Source of the DNA: Planctomycetota bacterium
GTDB lineage: Bacteria; Planctomycetota; Phycisphaerae; Sedimentisphaerales; Anaerobacaceae
DNA length: 64,000 bases
Reading direction: 5' to 3'
Assembly (NCBI GenBank): GCA_019456145.1
Contig: VRUL01000011.1
Span: 62,001 to 126,000, forward strand
Every line of letters begins with the position of its first letter. Position 1 is the first letter of the stretch. Position numbers and translations under genes: made by a program. Shown here one piece after another: positions 27,352-35,868 of the stretch. The notes under the pieces were generated by a model. That model worked only from the letters and a program-made list of their open reading frames with translations. It was not told where the DNA came from and made no database searches.

Positions 27352-28362
27352 TTATTTTAATCCCAGTGTCTCTTCGAGGCCGAAAATGATATTCATATTC
27401 TGAATTGCCTGGCCTGATGCACCTTTGATCAGATTATCAATCGCTGAAAAAACGATTATCCTGCCTTTAACACAGGTCGGGAAGATATGGCAATAATTCG
27501 TCCCGGCCACGTCTTTTACAGCCGGCGCATCGCTGCATATTTGCACGAATTGTTCGCAGCAATAAAAATCATCATAAAGCTCGGCCAATTTTCCACAGTC
27601 GACCTCACCCTTCGGCTGACAATAAACCGTCGAGGCAATTCCCCTGTCAAAAGGCCCTGCGTGGGGCTGAAACAATATCCGGACATCAGAGCCAGCAATT
27701 TCGCCGGCGATTTGTTCCATCTCCGGCATATGGCGGTGTGAGCCGACGCCATAAGCAAAGAGGTTTTCATTCATATTCGGAAAATGAAATTTGCTCGACG
27801 GATTTCTGCCCGCCCCCGATACGCCGGTTACCGCATTGACAATAATCGAATCTGTTTCAATAAGGCCTTCCTTAAGTAGCGGGGCTATGGCAAGCGAGGC
27901 ACCGGTTGGATAACAGCCTGGGTTGGCAACCAGGTCCGCACCCTTTATCTGCTCGCGGAACAATTCCGGCAACCCGAATACAGCCCGCTCCAGATTGGCA
28001 GTATCAGTATGCTTGACATTGTAGAATTTCTCGTAAACGTCGGGATCTTTGAGCCTATAGTCCGCACTGAAATCAATGACTTTCAGCCCGGCCTCTAAAA
28101 ATTTCGGCACAAACCCCATAGAAACCTTATGAGGCAGGCAGCAAAGGGCAACGTCGGCCAGGCCCGACAGTTTGTCAAAATCCAACGGCTCAATCTCCAT
28201 ATCGCATCTGCCTTTCAACTGCCCGAATACATCCTCGGCGTGACCACACTCGGATTCCAGCGCCGTAAGATAAGTAAGCTCAGCCTCGGGATGGCGCAAA
28301 ATGATTTCGATGGATTCGACGCCCGTATATCCGCTTGCTCCAATGATGGCAACCCGTATCAT
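27352..28362 (-). CDS. argC: N-acetyl-gamma-glutamyl-phosphate reductase
   Basis: A 336-residue NADP-dependent reductase, the third step of arginine synthesis. It has the Rossmann start VAIIGASGYTGVESIEIILRH. The catalytic Cys is in VANPGCYPTGA, with the downstream His in GSHRHMPEMEQ. AAAGGA precedes ATG 28362. It serves the same pathway as argJ at 20.3-21.5 kb. Confidence 0.96.
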   Translation of the reverse strand: MIRVAIIGASGYTGVESIEIILRHPEAELTYLTALESECGHAEDVFGQLKGRCDMEIEPLDFDKLSGLADVALCCLPHKVSMGFVPKFLEAGLKVIDFSADYRLKDPDVYEKFYNVKHTDTANLERAVFGLPELFREQIKGADLVANPGCYPTGASLAIAPLLKEGLIETDSIIVNAVTGVSGAGRNPSSKFHFPNMNENLFAYGVGSHRHMPEMEQIAGEIAGSDVRILFQPHAGPFDRGIASTVYCQPKGEVDCGKLAELYDDFYCCEQFVQICSDAPAVKDVAGTNYCHIFPTCVKGRIIVFSAIDNLIKGASGQAIQNMNIIFGLEETLGLK

Positions 28363-28474
28363 TGTACGTTCCTTTCTTTTGTTTCTGCTTACTTTATTGT
28401 ACCGATTTGCAACGTTTGTGGCGTTTTTTCATATATTACATTCGCAAAAGCATAAATGCCACCACAATTACGCA

Positions 28475-29371
28475 TCAAACAGACAGGTCCGATTTGATCG
28501 GCCGGTCCTTTTTCTTTCTGCCCGCCAAAACCACCGCACAAGAACCAATAACCAACACCGAACCAAACACTCTAAAGATGGTCACACTTTCACTGAATAT
28601 TGTCACACCGGCTATATAGCACAATACAGGCTCGATCATAAGCAACAATGAGCCGGTCTTGACCGGTACGTATTTAAAACCCTCGGTCATCAACAACTGG
28701 CCGGCAGTTACAGCGGCACCGATGCCAAGCAGGATAAAGACACCATTTAGGCCGACGGAACCTTCGCTGCTTAAAGCCGGCCCCAGGACCAGCCACATCC
28801 CCACCACACACTGAGAAAAGTAAATGGCCGATGAGCTGTCGGTATCGTGGAGCTTGCGTATCAACGTGATAGTTATTCCGGCAATCAACGCTCCGAAGAC
28901 CGCCAAAAGCTCATATTTGCCGAAGATCAGCAATGAAAAACCCTGCTGCTTTTCGTAAACGATAAGATAAATACCCGCAATCGCCGTCAGAATGGCCCCA
29001 ATATCGAACAGCCGAAGCCGTTCCTTCAGAAACACCGCGCTGATAACACTTGCGAAGATTGGGTATGAGCATATCAGAACCATGCCTTTACCCAGTCCCA
29101 GCCTGGTGATAGAGACAAGCCCAATCAAGATGGCTATTCCTCCGGTAAGACCCCGCAAAAACAGCAGCTTTTTGTTGTTAAAGACAAGCGTAACCCGCCC
29201 TGACATAACAGCGATTGAAATCAGGCCCAATCCTATGACGAATCGAAAAAAAGCCATCTTGTAGATCCCGATATGTGAGCCATACTTGACCAGACAACCC
29301 GTCATACAGAAAAAGGTGCTTGCCAGAGCCATGAAAGCAGCTCCCTTGGTTGTATTTTCTAACCTTGACAT
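28475..29371 (-). CDS. EamA/DMT-superfamily transporter
   Basis: A 298-residue protein with about ten hydrophobic helices in two EamA repeats, typical of drug/metabolite exporters. Examples are the segments at about residues 8-25 and FRFVIGLGLISIAVMSG. The substrate is unknown. It starts just after the rplM-rpsI terminator, so it has its own promoter or reads through. Confidence 0.88.
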   Translation of the reverse strand: MSRLENTTKGAAFMALASTFFCMTGCLVKYGSHIGIYKMAFFRFVIGLGLISIAVMSGRVTLVFNNKKLLFLRGLTGGIAILIGLVSITRLGLGKGMVLICSYPIFASVISAVFLKERLRLFDIGAILTAIAGIYLIVYEKQQGFSLLIFGKYELLAVFGALIAGITITLIRKLHDTDSSSAIYFSQCVVGMWLVLGPALSSEGSVGLNGVFILLGIGAAVTAGQLLMTEGFKYVPVKTGSLLLMIEPVLCYIAGVTIFSESVTIFRVFGSVLVIGSCAVVLAGRKKKDRPIKSDLSV

Positions 29372-29387
29372 TGCAATTTTCAGCTAA

Positions 29388-29417
29388 CAAAAAAAGCCAC
29401 CGGAAATTCCAGTGGCT
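29388..29417 (-). terminator. Rho-independent terminator of rplM-rpsI
   Basis: On the minus strand, AGCCACTGGAA and TTCCGGTGGCT form a stem with one wobble pair, followed by a run of seven T. It lies 30 bp after the rpsI stop. Confidence 0.85.
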
Positions 29418-29446
29418 CTTGAGACAATCCAAAAATATTTTTGAAA

Positions 29447-29941
29447 CTAACGTTTCGAGAACTGGAATTTTCTCCTTGCGCCTCTCTGGCCGGGCTTTTT
29501 TCTTTCTACCATCCTGCTGTCACGGGTAAGATGTCCGGCATCCCGCAGGGCCTGGATAAAGCTGTCATCATACTTCTTCAATGCTCTGGCGATTCCCAGC
29601 ACGCACGCTCCAGACTGCCCTGTAGTTCCGCCGCCTTTGGCATTGATAAAGACATCAAATGACTTTTCGGCCTCAACGGTTTTGAAAGGGGCCATAATCG
29701 CCTTTCTGTCCTGTTCTCGAGGAAAGTAATCTGAAAGCTCTTTTTTGTTGACCAGCATTTTACCGTCACCGGGCTTTATTCTCACCCTGGCGACAGAGCT
29801 TTTTCTTCTGCCTGTGCCCCACCAGAAGCCGCCTTTATCAGGCCCTTTCTTAACTGGTTGGGCCGAGGGCTGCGGCTCCTCCTGTACTGGAGCATTTACC
29901 CCTATGTTAATGGTCGGATTTTCGGGTTCAGTATCTGCCAT
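29447..29941 (-). CDS. rpsI: 30S ribosomal protein S9
   Basis: A 164-residue S9. The conserved core starts WWGTGRRKSSVARVRIKPG and ends RRKFQFSKR, the C-terminal tail that reaches the P-site tRNA. It has an N-terminal Pro/Glu/Gln-rich extension of about 35 residues beyond the usual 130. It forms the standard rplM-rpsI pair, but a 159-bp palindromic element separates the two. Confidence 0.96.
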   Translation of the reverse strand: MADTEPENPTINIGVNAPVQEEPQPSAQPVKKGPDKGGFWWGTGRRKSSVARVRIKPGDGKMLVNKKELSDYFPREQDRKAIMAPFKTVEAEKSFDVFINAKGGGTTGQSGACVLGIARALKKYDDSFIQALRDAGHLTRDSRMVERKKPGQRGARRKFQFSKR

Positions 29942-29965
29942 AATTTCTGGTCTTTCTTAAACCTA

Positions 29966-30124
29966 AGAGCCTATAACAAAATGACTCTGTATTCAAGCGG
30001 CTTGTTTTTCGTCCTGACGGCGTCAGGCTGCATCGACAATGCTTTGGCATTGCCTGTTTCGCCTTCCTTGCAGGACAAAAAAACGCTCGCTTTCGGTACA
30101 ACGATTCATTTTGTTAGAGACTCT
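29966..30124. mobile_element. 159-bp MITE-like element between rplM and rpsI
   Basis: The outer arms AGAGCCTATAACAAAATGA (29966-29984) and TCATTTTGTTAGAGACTCT (30106-30124) are inverted repeats with three mismatches. The inner arms TTTTTCGTCCTG and CAGGACAAAAAA also pair. The left 47 bp (29964-30010) recurs exactly at 54232-54278. There is no coding capacity. The right end touches the rplM stop codon (30123-30125). Interpretation as a miniature transposon or REP-type element is inference. Confidence 0.7.
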
Positions 30125-30554
30125 AAAATAGTTCTATCTTTTCTGGTTTCTGGGCCTGGTGATTGTGTTCGGCTCCGCGATACACCTTCAATTTTTTCAG
30201 CATTACTCTGCCGAGCTTATTTTTCGGCAGCATGCGCCTTACGGCTAATTCAATGACCTTTTCAGGTTTTTTTGCCATCATATCGGCAAAGCTGACGATT
30301 TTACGCCCGCTGGGGTAATGCGTGTAATAATCGTACTCCTTCATTTGTGCTTTTTTGCCGGTAACTCTCACTTTTTCAGCGTTTAATACAATGACATAAT
30401 CGCCTGTATCAACGTGAGGAGTATATGTGGGCTTGGTTTTGCCCATGAGCATCGGCGCAATTTTTGAAGCCATTCGGCCCAAAATGGCCCCTTCTGCATC
30501 CACAAGCAGCCATTTCTGCTCTACCTGATTTTTCTTTGCCATGAAGCTTTTCAT
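30123..30554 (-). CDS. rplM: 50S ribosomal protein L13
   Basis: A 143-residue L13 with the family blocks [52 protein letters not shown] and [27 protein letters not shown] precedes ATG 30554; an internal ATG at 30542 is also possible. The stop codon is contributed by DNA at the edge of the palindromic element. Confidence 0.96.
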   Translation of the reverse strand: MKSFMAKKNQVEQKWLLVDAEGAILGRMASKIAPMLMGKTKPTYTPHVDTGDYVIVLNAEKVRVTGKKAQMKEYDYYTHYPSGRKIVSFADMMAKKPEKVIELAVRRMLPKNKLGRVMLKKLKVYRGAEHNHQAQKPEKIELF

Positions 30555-31317
30555 AAAAAATCTCTTTCACAATACAAAACCAATTATTTTACCGAATTAC
30601 TCAGACCTGTCAAACTATTTTTGGTGTGAAAATTCAATAATTTGGGATTTGTCCTATCCATAGAGTAAATGGGCCGTCTGACCCGCCACACTGATGGCGG
30701 GCAAGCATTGGCTTTGATCCGTCTTCGCCAGAGGCTACGCCGCGATAAATTGGGTTCGTTTTGGGTTCGTTTTCACCAAGTGTCCAATCGCATTTATTTT
30801 TATAATCTCTTGTTAATACTTTGGTTACGTTCATTTGGTCATCCGGGAAATTGGGTTCGTTTTGCATAATAAAGGTCATAATTGGCTGGCAACTTGGGCT
30901 GGATAGACGGTTTGCGTAGTTTAATAGTTGGTAGTTGGTGGTTCATAGTTCGTAGTTTCCTTTGACTTTGAACTTTTTAGGCGTGTATCTGCTGATACTA
31001 AGACTTGCGGTTCTCCGCTTTAAATCCAGCCACAGAGTTCACAGATTTCACAGAGAAGTCTTATGGCTAAAGACAAAGAACCAACAACTACAGACTAAAC
31101 GTCTCTACATGTTTGTATTATACCAAACTCCACGGAATGTTCAATAAAAAAATAACTTTTTTATAGACAATTCCCAAGGGATAGGGGAATAAAGGCGCCT
31201 GGGTCCCTGCCTAATGCATGCAGGGATTCGTATTATGCAGGAACTCTTTATATTGACGGGAATTATAGTTTTGTGTATTGTATGGTGGGAACGAAGTTGA
31301 GTTTTTAAGGAAATGAT
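30555..31317. repeat. repeat-rich intergenic region with QNEPN-type element
   Basis: About 760 bp without a supported gene. The segment 30634-30880 translates on the minus strand to MQNEPNFPDDQMNVTKV..., a peptide type I associate with planctomycete intergenic repeats rather than proteins. AAATTGGGTTCGTTTT occurs at about 30748 and 30845. A 7-bp stem CCCGCCA/TGGCGGG is at 30682-30701. A cacagag-type repeat is near 31030 and the stem CCCTGC/GCAGGG near 31205. Confidence 0.55.
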
Positions 31318-31398
31318 ATGGCAGAGGATGCGTTTGATAAGTATCTGAGCGAGATAAATAAGGTTTTCGGAATTTTAACCACAGATGACACAGATTAA
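31318..31398 (+). pseudogene. 5' stub of a type II restriction-modification / DNA methylase gene
   Basis: From ATG 31318, with AAGGA 7 nt upstream, the frame reads MAEDAFDKYLSEINKVFGIL and then runs into the repeat text accacagatgacacagatta and stops after 26 codons. DKYLSEINKVF matches the start of the large N-6 adenine methylase/restriction fusion enzymes, which continue LRGDATEHTYRPAL. Everything after residue 17 is lost. The identification rests on a short match. Confidence 0.45.
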
Positions 31399-31519
31399 AA
31401 AGATTTTTTTTGACGGGAATTGCGGTTGGGCTTGAGTCTGCACGGGGACTCAAACTCATAAATGCCTGCTTTTTACGTTAAAGATGGTAGAAGTAGAAAA
31501 ATGGATTTTTTGATAAAAT

Positions 31520-32218
31520 ATGAGTGAATATATGGACATTGAGGAACTGCGACAGCAAATCAATAGCGGCGAGTTAAAAATTAATGAATCAGATAACTGC
31601 ATTAAATCAGGAAATTTGATCGATAATGAGGGCAAATTCGTTGAATATGAAATCAATCACGGATGGGATATCATTTCAGCTAACAGTTGTGATCGCCAGT
31701 GGACATTGTTTAATATGAAACTTTCTGAGTACATTGAAGAACAAGGTTATTCCGAGGAAGAGTTAGGTGCGGTACTGTCGGGCATACAAGTAGAACACGC
31801 ACATTGGGATTGGTTTAAAAAATCTATTACTTATTGTAGTGACGGATATGAATGGTTTTATATGTTTGCTAACGAAAAGCCACAAGGTGCTTGTTTAATA
31901 TATCATCCCAAAGATAGCATCATTGATTCAGAAAACATATTTTATATTGAATTTGTGGCTGTTGCACCTTGGAATAGAGATAATCCAATGGCAAAACGAG
32001 AATTCAAGGGGATTGGTTCTGCTATAATAATGTGCGTACTTGATTTTGCTATAAGCACATTAGGACTTAAGCCTGGGTTTTCATTGCATTCCTTACCACA
32101 GGCTATAGGTTACTACAAAAAGATTGGAATGGAGAATTATCCTGAAAGAGATAAACCAAATTTAGCATATTTTGAGATGCCGCGTGCTAAAGCAGCAGAA
32201 ATGTTAGGAGCAGCATAA
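31520..32218 (+). CDS. GNAT-like acetyltransferase, first gene of AT-rich cassette
   Basis: A 232-residue protein. The N-terminal half is unrecognised. The C-terminal half reads IFYIEFVAVAPWNR, then FKGIGSAIIMCVLDFAI and LHSLPQAIGYYKKIGME, the layout of a GNAT fold (beta4, the acetyl-CoA loop with a degenerate RxxGxG/A, and the final YxxxGF region). The substrate is unknown. It is first in a three-gene run with 2-bp and 8-bp junctions. Base composition is clearly more AT-rich than the flanking housekeeping genes. Confidence 0.6.
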   Translation: MSEYMDIEELRQQINSGELKINESDNCIKSGNLIDNEGKFVEYEINHGWDIISANSCDRQWTLFNMKLSEYIEEQGYSEEELGAVLSGIQVEHAHWDWFKKSITYCSDGYEWFYMFANEKPQGACLIYHPKDSIIDSENIFYIEFVAVAPWNRDNPMAKREFKGIGSAIIMCVLDFAISTLGLKPGFSLHSLPQAIGYYKKIGMENYPERDKPNLAYFEMPRAKAAEMLGAA

Positions 32219-32220
32219 AA

Positions 32221-33105
32221 ATGAATCCATTACACCTAAATGATTGGGAGGATTTTGAAGTTGCAATTTCAAAAGCAGGTCTTTCTGATGCAAAATCATT
32301 CTATGAAAGCTATTTAATTTTTAATGATATCCTAAATAAACTACCAAAGCAAGAACTAGTAAAAAGAGGATGGATATCTTCCAAGGATGACTTGTCTTCA
32401 ATGGTTCCATTGCTTCAAGAAATTCATTCTCACAGAGAAAATGCTTTATTTAGAAAATCAGACACTTCACACATAGCGTTATGTGTAGCATGGAAGTCAT
32501 GGGTATCTACAACAGCTAAAATGGGAGTCGTCAGCCAGGACATTGCAGAATTTCAGGGAATTGATACAAATTATTTGAAAGAAATCGCTAAGTTAAGTAT
32601 TGATGTATCTTCCATTTCTTCCCTTCCGGCTATATTGGCAAAAATTGGAATTGTTCTTGTCTATGAAAGGACTTTGCCCCGGATGAAACTTGACGGGGTA
32701 GTTTTTAAGTTAGAATCGGGGCATCCTGTGATAGGAATTAGCTTTCGATTTTCAAGGTTGGATAATTTCTGGTTTACTTTGATGCATGAATTAGCACATA
32801 TTAACCTTCATATGGAGTCTTTAGGTGATCCGATTTTTGATGATTTGGAAACTGACAGTGAAGAAATGGTCGAGATACAGGCGAACAGGTTGGCAAAAGA
32901 TTCCTTTGTCGAAAGGCACTTATGGAGAAATTGTGAGCCAAAGTATGATAAAAGCGATGCGGCAGTCATTAAATTTTCCAAGGAAATTGGTATTCATCCT
33001 GCAATAGTAGCTGGAATGCTTCAAAAAGAGCTAAACGAGTTCCATATGTTTAGAAAAATTGTAGATGAAGTTGATGTTAGGGGGAAGATATTTGACGATG
33101 AGTAA
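32221..33105 (+). CDS. ImmA/IrrE-family metallopeptidase
   Basis: A 294-residue protein with the zinc-protease motif in FTLMHELAHINLHME (HExxH) and a downstream EEMVEIQANRLAKD that supplies the third ligand, typical of ImmA/IrrE proteins that cleave phage or stress repressors. A helical N-terminal region (residues 1-115) precedes it. It starts 2 bp after the GNAT-like gene and overlaps the beta-family gene by 8 bp. It could be the sensor or activator of the cassette. Confidence 0.82.
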   Translation: MNPLHLNDWEDFEVAISKAGLSDAKSFYESYLIFNDILNKLPKQELVKRGWISSKDDLSSMVPLLQEIHSHRENALFRKSDTSHIALCVAWKSWVSTTAKMGVVSQDIAEFQGIDTNYLKEIAKLSIDVSSISSLPAILAKIGIVLVYERTLPRMKLDGVVFKLESGHPVIGISFRFSRLDNFWFTLMHELAHINLHMESLGDPIFDDLETDSEEMVEIQANRLAKDSFVERHLWRNCEPKYDKSDAAVIKFSKEIGIHPAIVAGMLQKELNEFHMFRKIVDEVDVRGKIFDDE

Positions 33106-34168
33106 ATATGTCCCATTTTTGAAATTAAAATCTAATGAGATTATGGCTGTTAAGGAATTAGACACCGACTTAAGACGAGCACTAACTCCTTTTTTTGATT
33201 TTCCATACAAGAAAGAGCGTAGTGAAGAGGATTTTAAAAGAAATGCCGGAAGAATGTTTCGCAGTATTAACAGACACTTGAAAGATATTCCATATTTCTA
33301 CTTAGACAATTTTGATGTTGATTCTAACTTGGTAGTAGATGGTGGTAATAATTATGCGTATTTGCTAAGTGTCTTTAAGGATTTACCTGTTGTACCAGTA
33401 ATATCTATTGACCGTAGTGATGATCATATGCTTGCGGTCTGTGAAGCAAAGAATTCTGGAGATTTAAAATCAGACCTTGTTGCTTTGAGATTTGTTGCAG
33501 AAGACTTCGAGAGTTTTGATGTTGTTGCTGACAGTATAAAAGAACGTTTAGGTGATACATTTGGGAAATTTGCTAATATTGACCTCATACTTGATTGCAG
33601 GGTTTGTTCGAATCAGGTTTTGGATTCGTTGGTATCCAATGCGAATAATTTTATTCAAAAATTTACAAACGATTATACTGTTAACAAAATAATAGTGACG
33701 GGGCCGTCTATACCTGCATCAATTGGGAAAATTCTAAGCGTTGGTTACGAGGTAGAGTTGCCTAGATTAGAACTTGACATCTTTGATGGTGTGTGTAATG
33801 CGATAGGGGATGATTTTGATGTAGTTCTTGGAGACTATGGAATAGTTAGCCCAAATTATTCAGACTTAAATATAGCGCCCGAACTCTTTCAAAATGTAAT
33901 GACAGCGAAAATATTATATACATTTGATCGACATCATTTCATAATTCGCGGAGGTGCGATTAAAACGCATGAAAGAGGCAACGAACAATTCTATGACCAA
34001 GCTGCAATAATTGTAGATAATATATTTTATAGAGGGGCGGGCTATTCTTGGGGAGATAATTTTATTGATGAAGAAAGTCGCTCAGAGGGGAGTTTGGTTA
34101 CGAACAGTACAATACTTAAGCCTACGATAAATACACATATAACTTATATGTTAAAGGATTATGTTTAA
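33098..34168 (+). CDS. beta-family protein (phage T4 beta-protein-like)
   Basis: A 356-residue protein beginning MSKYVPFLKLKSNEIMAVKE with a TPFFDFP segment, then alternating beta-alpha units (YFYLDNFDVD, LPVVPVISIDRSD, NIDLILDCRV, LGDYGIVSP) and ending THITYMLKDYV. This pattern matches the beta family of TIM-barrel-like proteins found beside sce7726-type nucleases. Its biochemical role is unknown. ATG 33098 overlaps the upstream stop. It converges on and overlaps the sce7726-like gene by 4 bp. Confidence 0.7.
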   Translation: MSKYVPFLKLKSNEIMAVKELDTDLRRALTPFFDFPYKKERSEEDFKRNAGRMFRSINRHLKDIPYFYLDNFDVDSNLVVDGGNNYAYLLSVFKDLPVVPVISIDRSDDHMLAVCEAKNSGDLKSDLVALRFVAEDFESFDVVADSIKERLGDTFGKFANIDLILDCRVCSNQVLDSLVSNANNFIQKFTNDYTVNKIIVTGPSIPASIGKILSVGYEVELPRLELDIFDGVCNAIGDDFDVVLGDYGIVSPNYSDLNIAPELFQNVMTAKILYTFDRHHFIIRGGAIKTHERGNEQFYDQAAIIVDNIFYRGAGYSWGDNFIDEESRSEGSLVTNSTILKPTINTHITYMLKDYV

Positions 34169-34728
34169 GGCATGGCTTGATAATGCCTAGCTATAAGTGC
34201 AGTGCTAATATTATTACTTAGCTCTACTTTCTTCTTAGTACGAGATATCAATTGTGCTAATAATCTTCTGCTGTTGTTTTTTGTACTTTTATCATGCTGT
34301 TCAACAAGGGGGAGCATTTCACTTTTCCATAAGATTAACAATGCTAGACTTTTATCAAAACAAGGGTTATTCCTTGCTCGTCTTATGTATTTCAGTGTTA
34401 CTTCGTTGCCTTTTCTTTCGGCAATCATTATGCCCCAGAATTTCGGCAAAAGTTCTTTTGCTTTATTTAAATGCTTGGTTGTGGTCACGAGAGTTATTCT
34501 ACGGAATGATAAATTAAAATAATCCCCTTGCTTTACGGCTCGCTCTATCTTATCGCTGTCACCTTTTATCTCAAAACAATGTGCATCCTTGTATAAAGCA
34601 ACTACATCGGCAATGGCATTTCCATTGTGAACACGAAGCTCTTCAATAACTGCTTTGGGTTTTATAGCTTGATTTTTTAACTTACTAATTAGGATTGGCC
34701 TGATTAGCTTATCATGTATGGGTGCCAT
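34165..34728 (-). CDS. sce7726-family nuclease-like protein
   Basis: A 187-residue protein. IADVVALYKDAHCFEIKGDSD gives the D-x(n)-ExK pattern of PD-(D/E)XK nucleases, followed by YFNLSFRRITLVTTTKHLN and FWGIMIAE as in the sce7726 family. It is convergent with the beta-family gene and is the partner usually seen with it. A promoter-like TTGTCT/TATTAT pair is found upstream at 34804-34831. A nucleic-acid-cleaving defence role is inference. Confidence 0.72.
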   Translation of the reverse strand: MAPIHDKLIRPILISKLKNQAIKPKAVIEELRVHNGNAIADVVALYKDAHCFEIKGDSDKIERAVKQGDYFNLSFRRITLVTTTKHLNKAKELLPKFWGIMIAERKGNEVTLKYIRRARNNPCFDKSLALLILWKSEMLPLVEQHDKSTKNNSRRLLAQLISRTKKKVELSNNISTALIARHYQAMP

Positions 34729-34803
34729 TGTTATATTCTTTCAATCTAAGCATCTGCCTCTTAAAGCATAAGAGATTTACACTTAATCACAAACTATTCT
34801 GAT

Positions 34804-34831
34804 ATAATACCATTGTTTGTGAATAAGACAA
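34804..34831 (-). promoter_or_regulatory. candidate promoter of the sce7726-like gene
   Basis: On the minus strand TTGTCT and TATTAT are separated by 16 bp, about 75 bp before the ATG at 34728. The match is fair but based on sequence alone. Confidence 0.35.
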
Positions 34832-35130
34832 TACCAAAAGCTTTAACGGCAACTCTCTCGCACTAATCCCCATAGGAAAGGACTGTGGGCTAAATACAAC
34901 GACGGAAAGCAAGCAGGAGACTATTGCAAGAGGCTTCGAAATTAGTAGATGAATTGGGGAGATTACATATATATACGTATCGAGATATCTACGGTAAGTT
35001 GGTTGAAAAGACAAAAAGAATGAAGTGAGGGAAGACTGCGCAGCGGAAGTTTAGAAAGGATTTGGTAAAAATAATGTAGGGGGCCCCTTTTGTCCCCTCC
35101 ATGTAAGGGCTAATTTGGCCCAGTTAGAAA
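34832..35130. other. non-coding stretch with debris
   Basis: About 300 bp. A plus-strand frame ending at the TGA near 35028 reads EASKLVDELGRLHIYTYRDI and then GKLVEKTKRMK. It may be the tail of a lost gene, but I do not recognise it. Around 35080-35100 GGGGGCCCCTTTTGTCCCC resembles the left arm of the palindromic element at 8856. Confidence 0.35.
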
Positions 35131-35532
35131 GTGCACAAGGTTTATTCGCCTCACCGAAGCCCACGAATCATCACTGACAAGATGGTTTTTACACATCCGG
35201 GAGTATTGACGGCTGCTGATATATCATGCGTGGTTATTCCTGACGGGTGTGTTGGGCTGCCAACGTTAGCGGCGCTGGAACAAGGGATACCGGTAATCGC
35301 CGTGAAAGAGAACCGAAATCGAATGAAAAATAAGCTGGAAGAATTGCCATTTGCGGCAGGCAAGCTCTTTATCGTTGAAAACTATCTTGAGGCTGTCGGT
35401 ATGATGACAGCCCTTAAGAGCGGCGTTGCTCCATCGAGCGTCCGACGTCCACTTGAAGAGACCAGAGTTTCTTCCGGAGAAAATTCACAAGTTGACACAC
35501 CTTCGGTGGCGACTGAGGAAAGTGGTCGTTGA
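35131..35532 (+). pseudogene. C-terminal fragment of a DUF3326-like protein
   Basis: A 133-codon frame from GTG with no good ribosome site. HRSPRIIT, DISCVVIPDGCVGLPTLAALE, QGIPVIAVKENRNRMKN and KLFIVENYLEAVGMM resemble the last 110 residues of DUF3326 proteins, which are normally about 350 residues long. The N-terminal two thirds are missing, and the last 25 residues look like read-through into intergenic sequence. No function is known for the family. Confidence 0.5.
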
Positions 35533-35567
35533 TGATAATATACGGCCGGAGTGGCGGGTAAAACGAT

Positions 35568-35596
35568 AAAAAAAAACCCCAGCACGGGACTGGGGG
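35568..35596 (-). terminator. intrinsic-terminator-like hairpin, minus orientation
   Basis: On the minus strand CCCCAG-loop-CTGGGG is followed by nine T. A second hairpin CCCCGCCA/TGGCGGGG lies at 35613-35633. No minus-strand gene lies upstream, so the terminator seems orphaned or belongs to a lost gene. Confidence 0.6.
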
Positions 35597-35705
35597 CTAA
35601 ACATAAAGACAACCCCGCCAACAAGTGGCGGGGCTTCCGGCGATACAATGTGAACGTTGTTGTATTGTTCCCTTCGGCTGCGCTCAGTGTAAACTCACAG
35701 GGCAA

Positions 35706-35733
35706 GCTATATAAATGATTAATGATGAGTGAT
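35706..35733. repeat. 28-bp direct repeat, left copy
   Basis: Identical to 44177-44204, starting GCTATATAAATGATTAATGA. The preceding 19 bp, GTAAACTCACAGGGCAAGC (35689-35707), recurs at 40742-40760 with one mismatch. The two 28-bp copies bracket the PQQ, dockerin and STAND genes. Confidence 0.8.
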
Positions 35734-35868
35734 TATTGATTATTGTTGGAGATTGAAAAATCTTGATTTTTCAAGGTAATTTTTGTAAGATTATTGATGT
35801 CGGAAGGAATGAATTATGTTTTAAGCGTTTAAATGGGAAGTATCGGTTAATTATTTGGAGTGCGAATC

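Noticed and set aside
30900..30960. Tandem tagttggtagttggtgg text
   Set aside because: A short simple-sequence stretch without array structure or conserved spacing.
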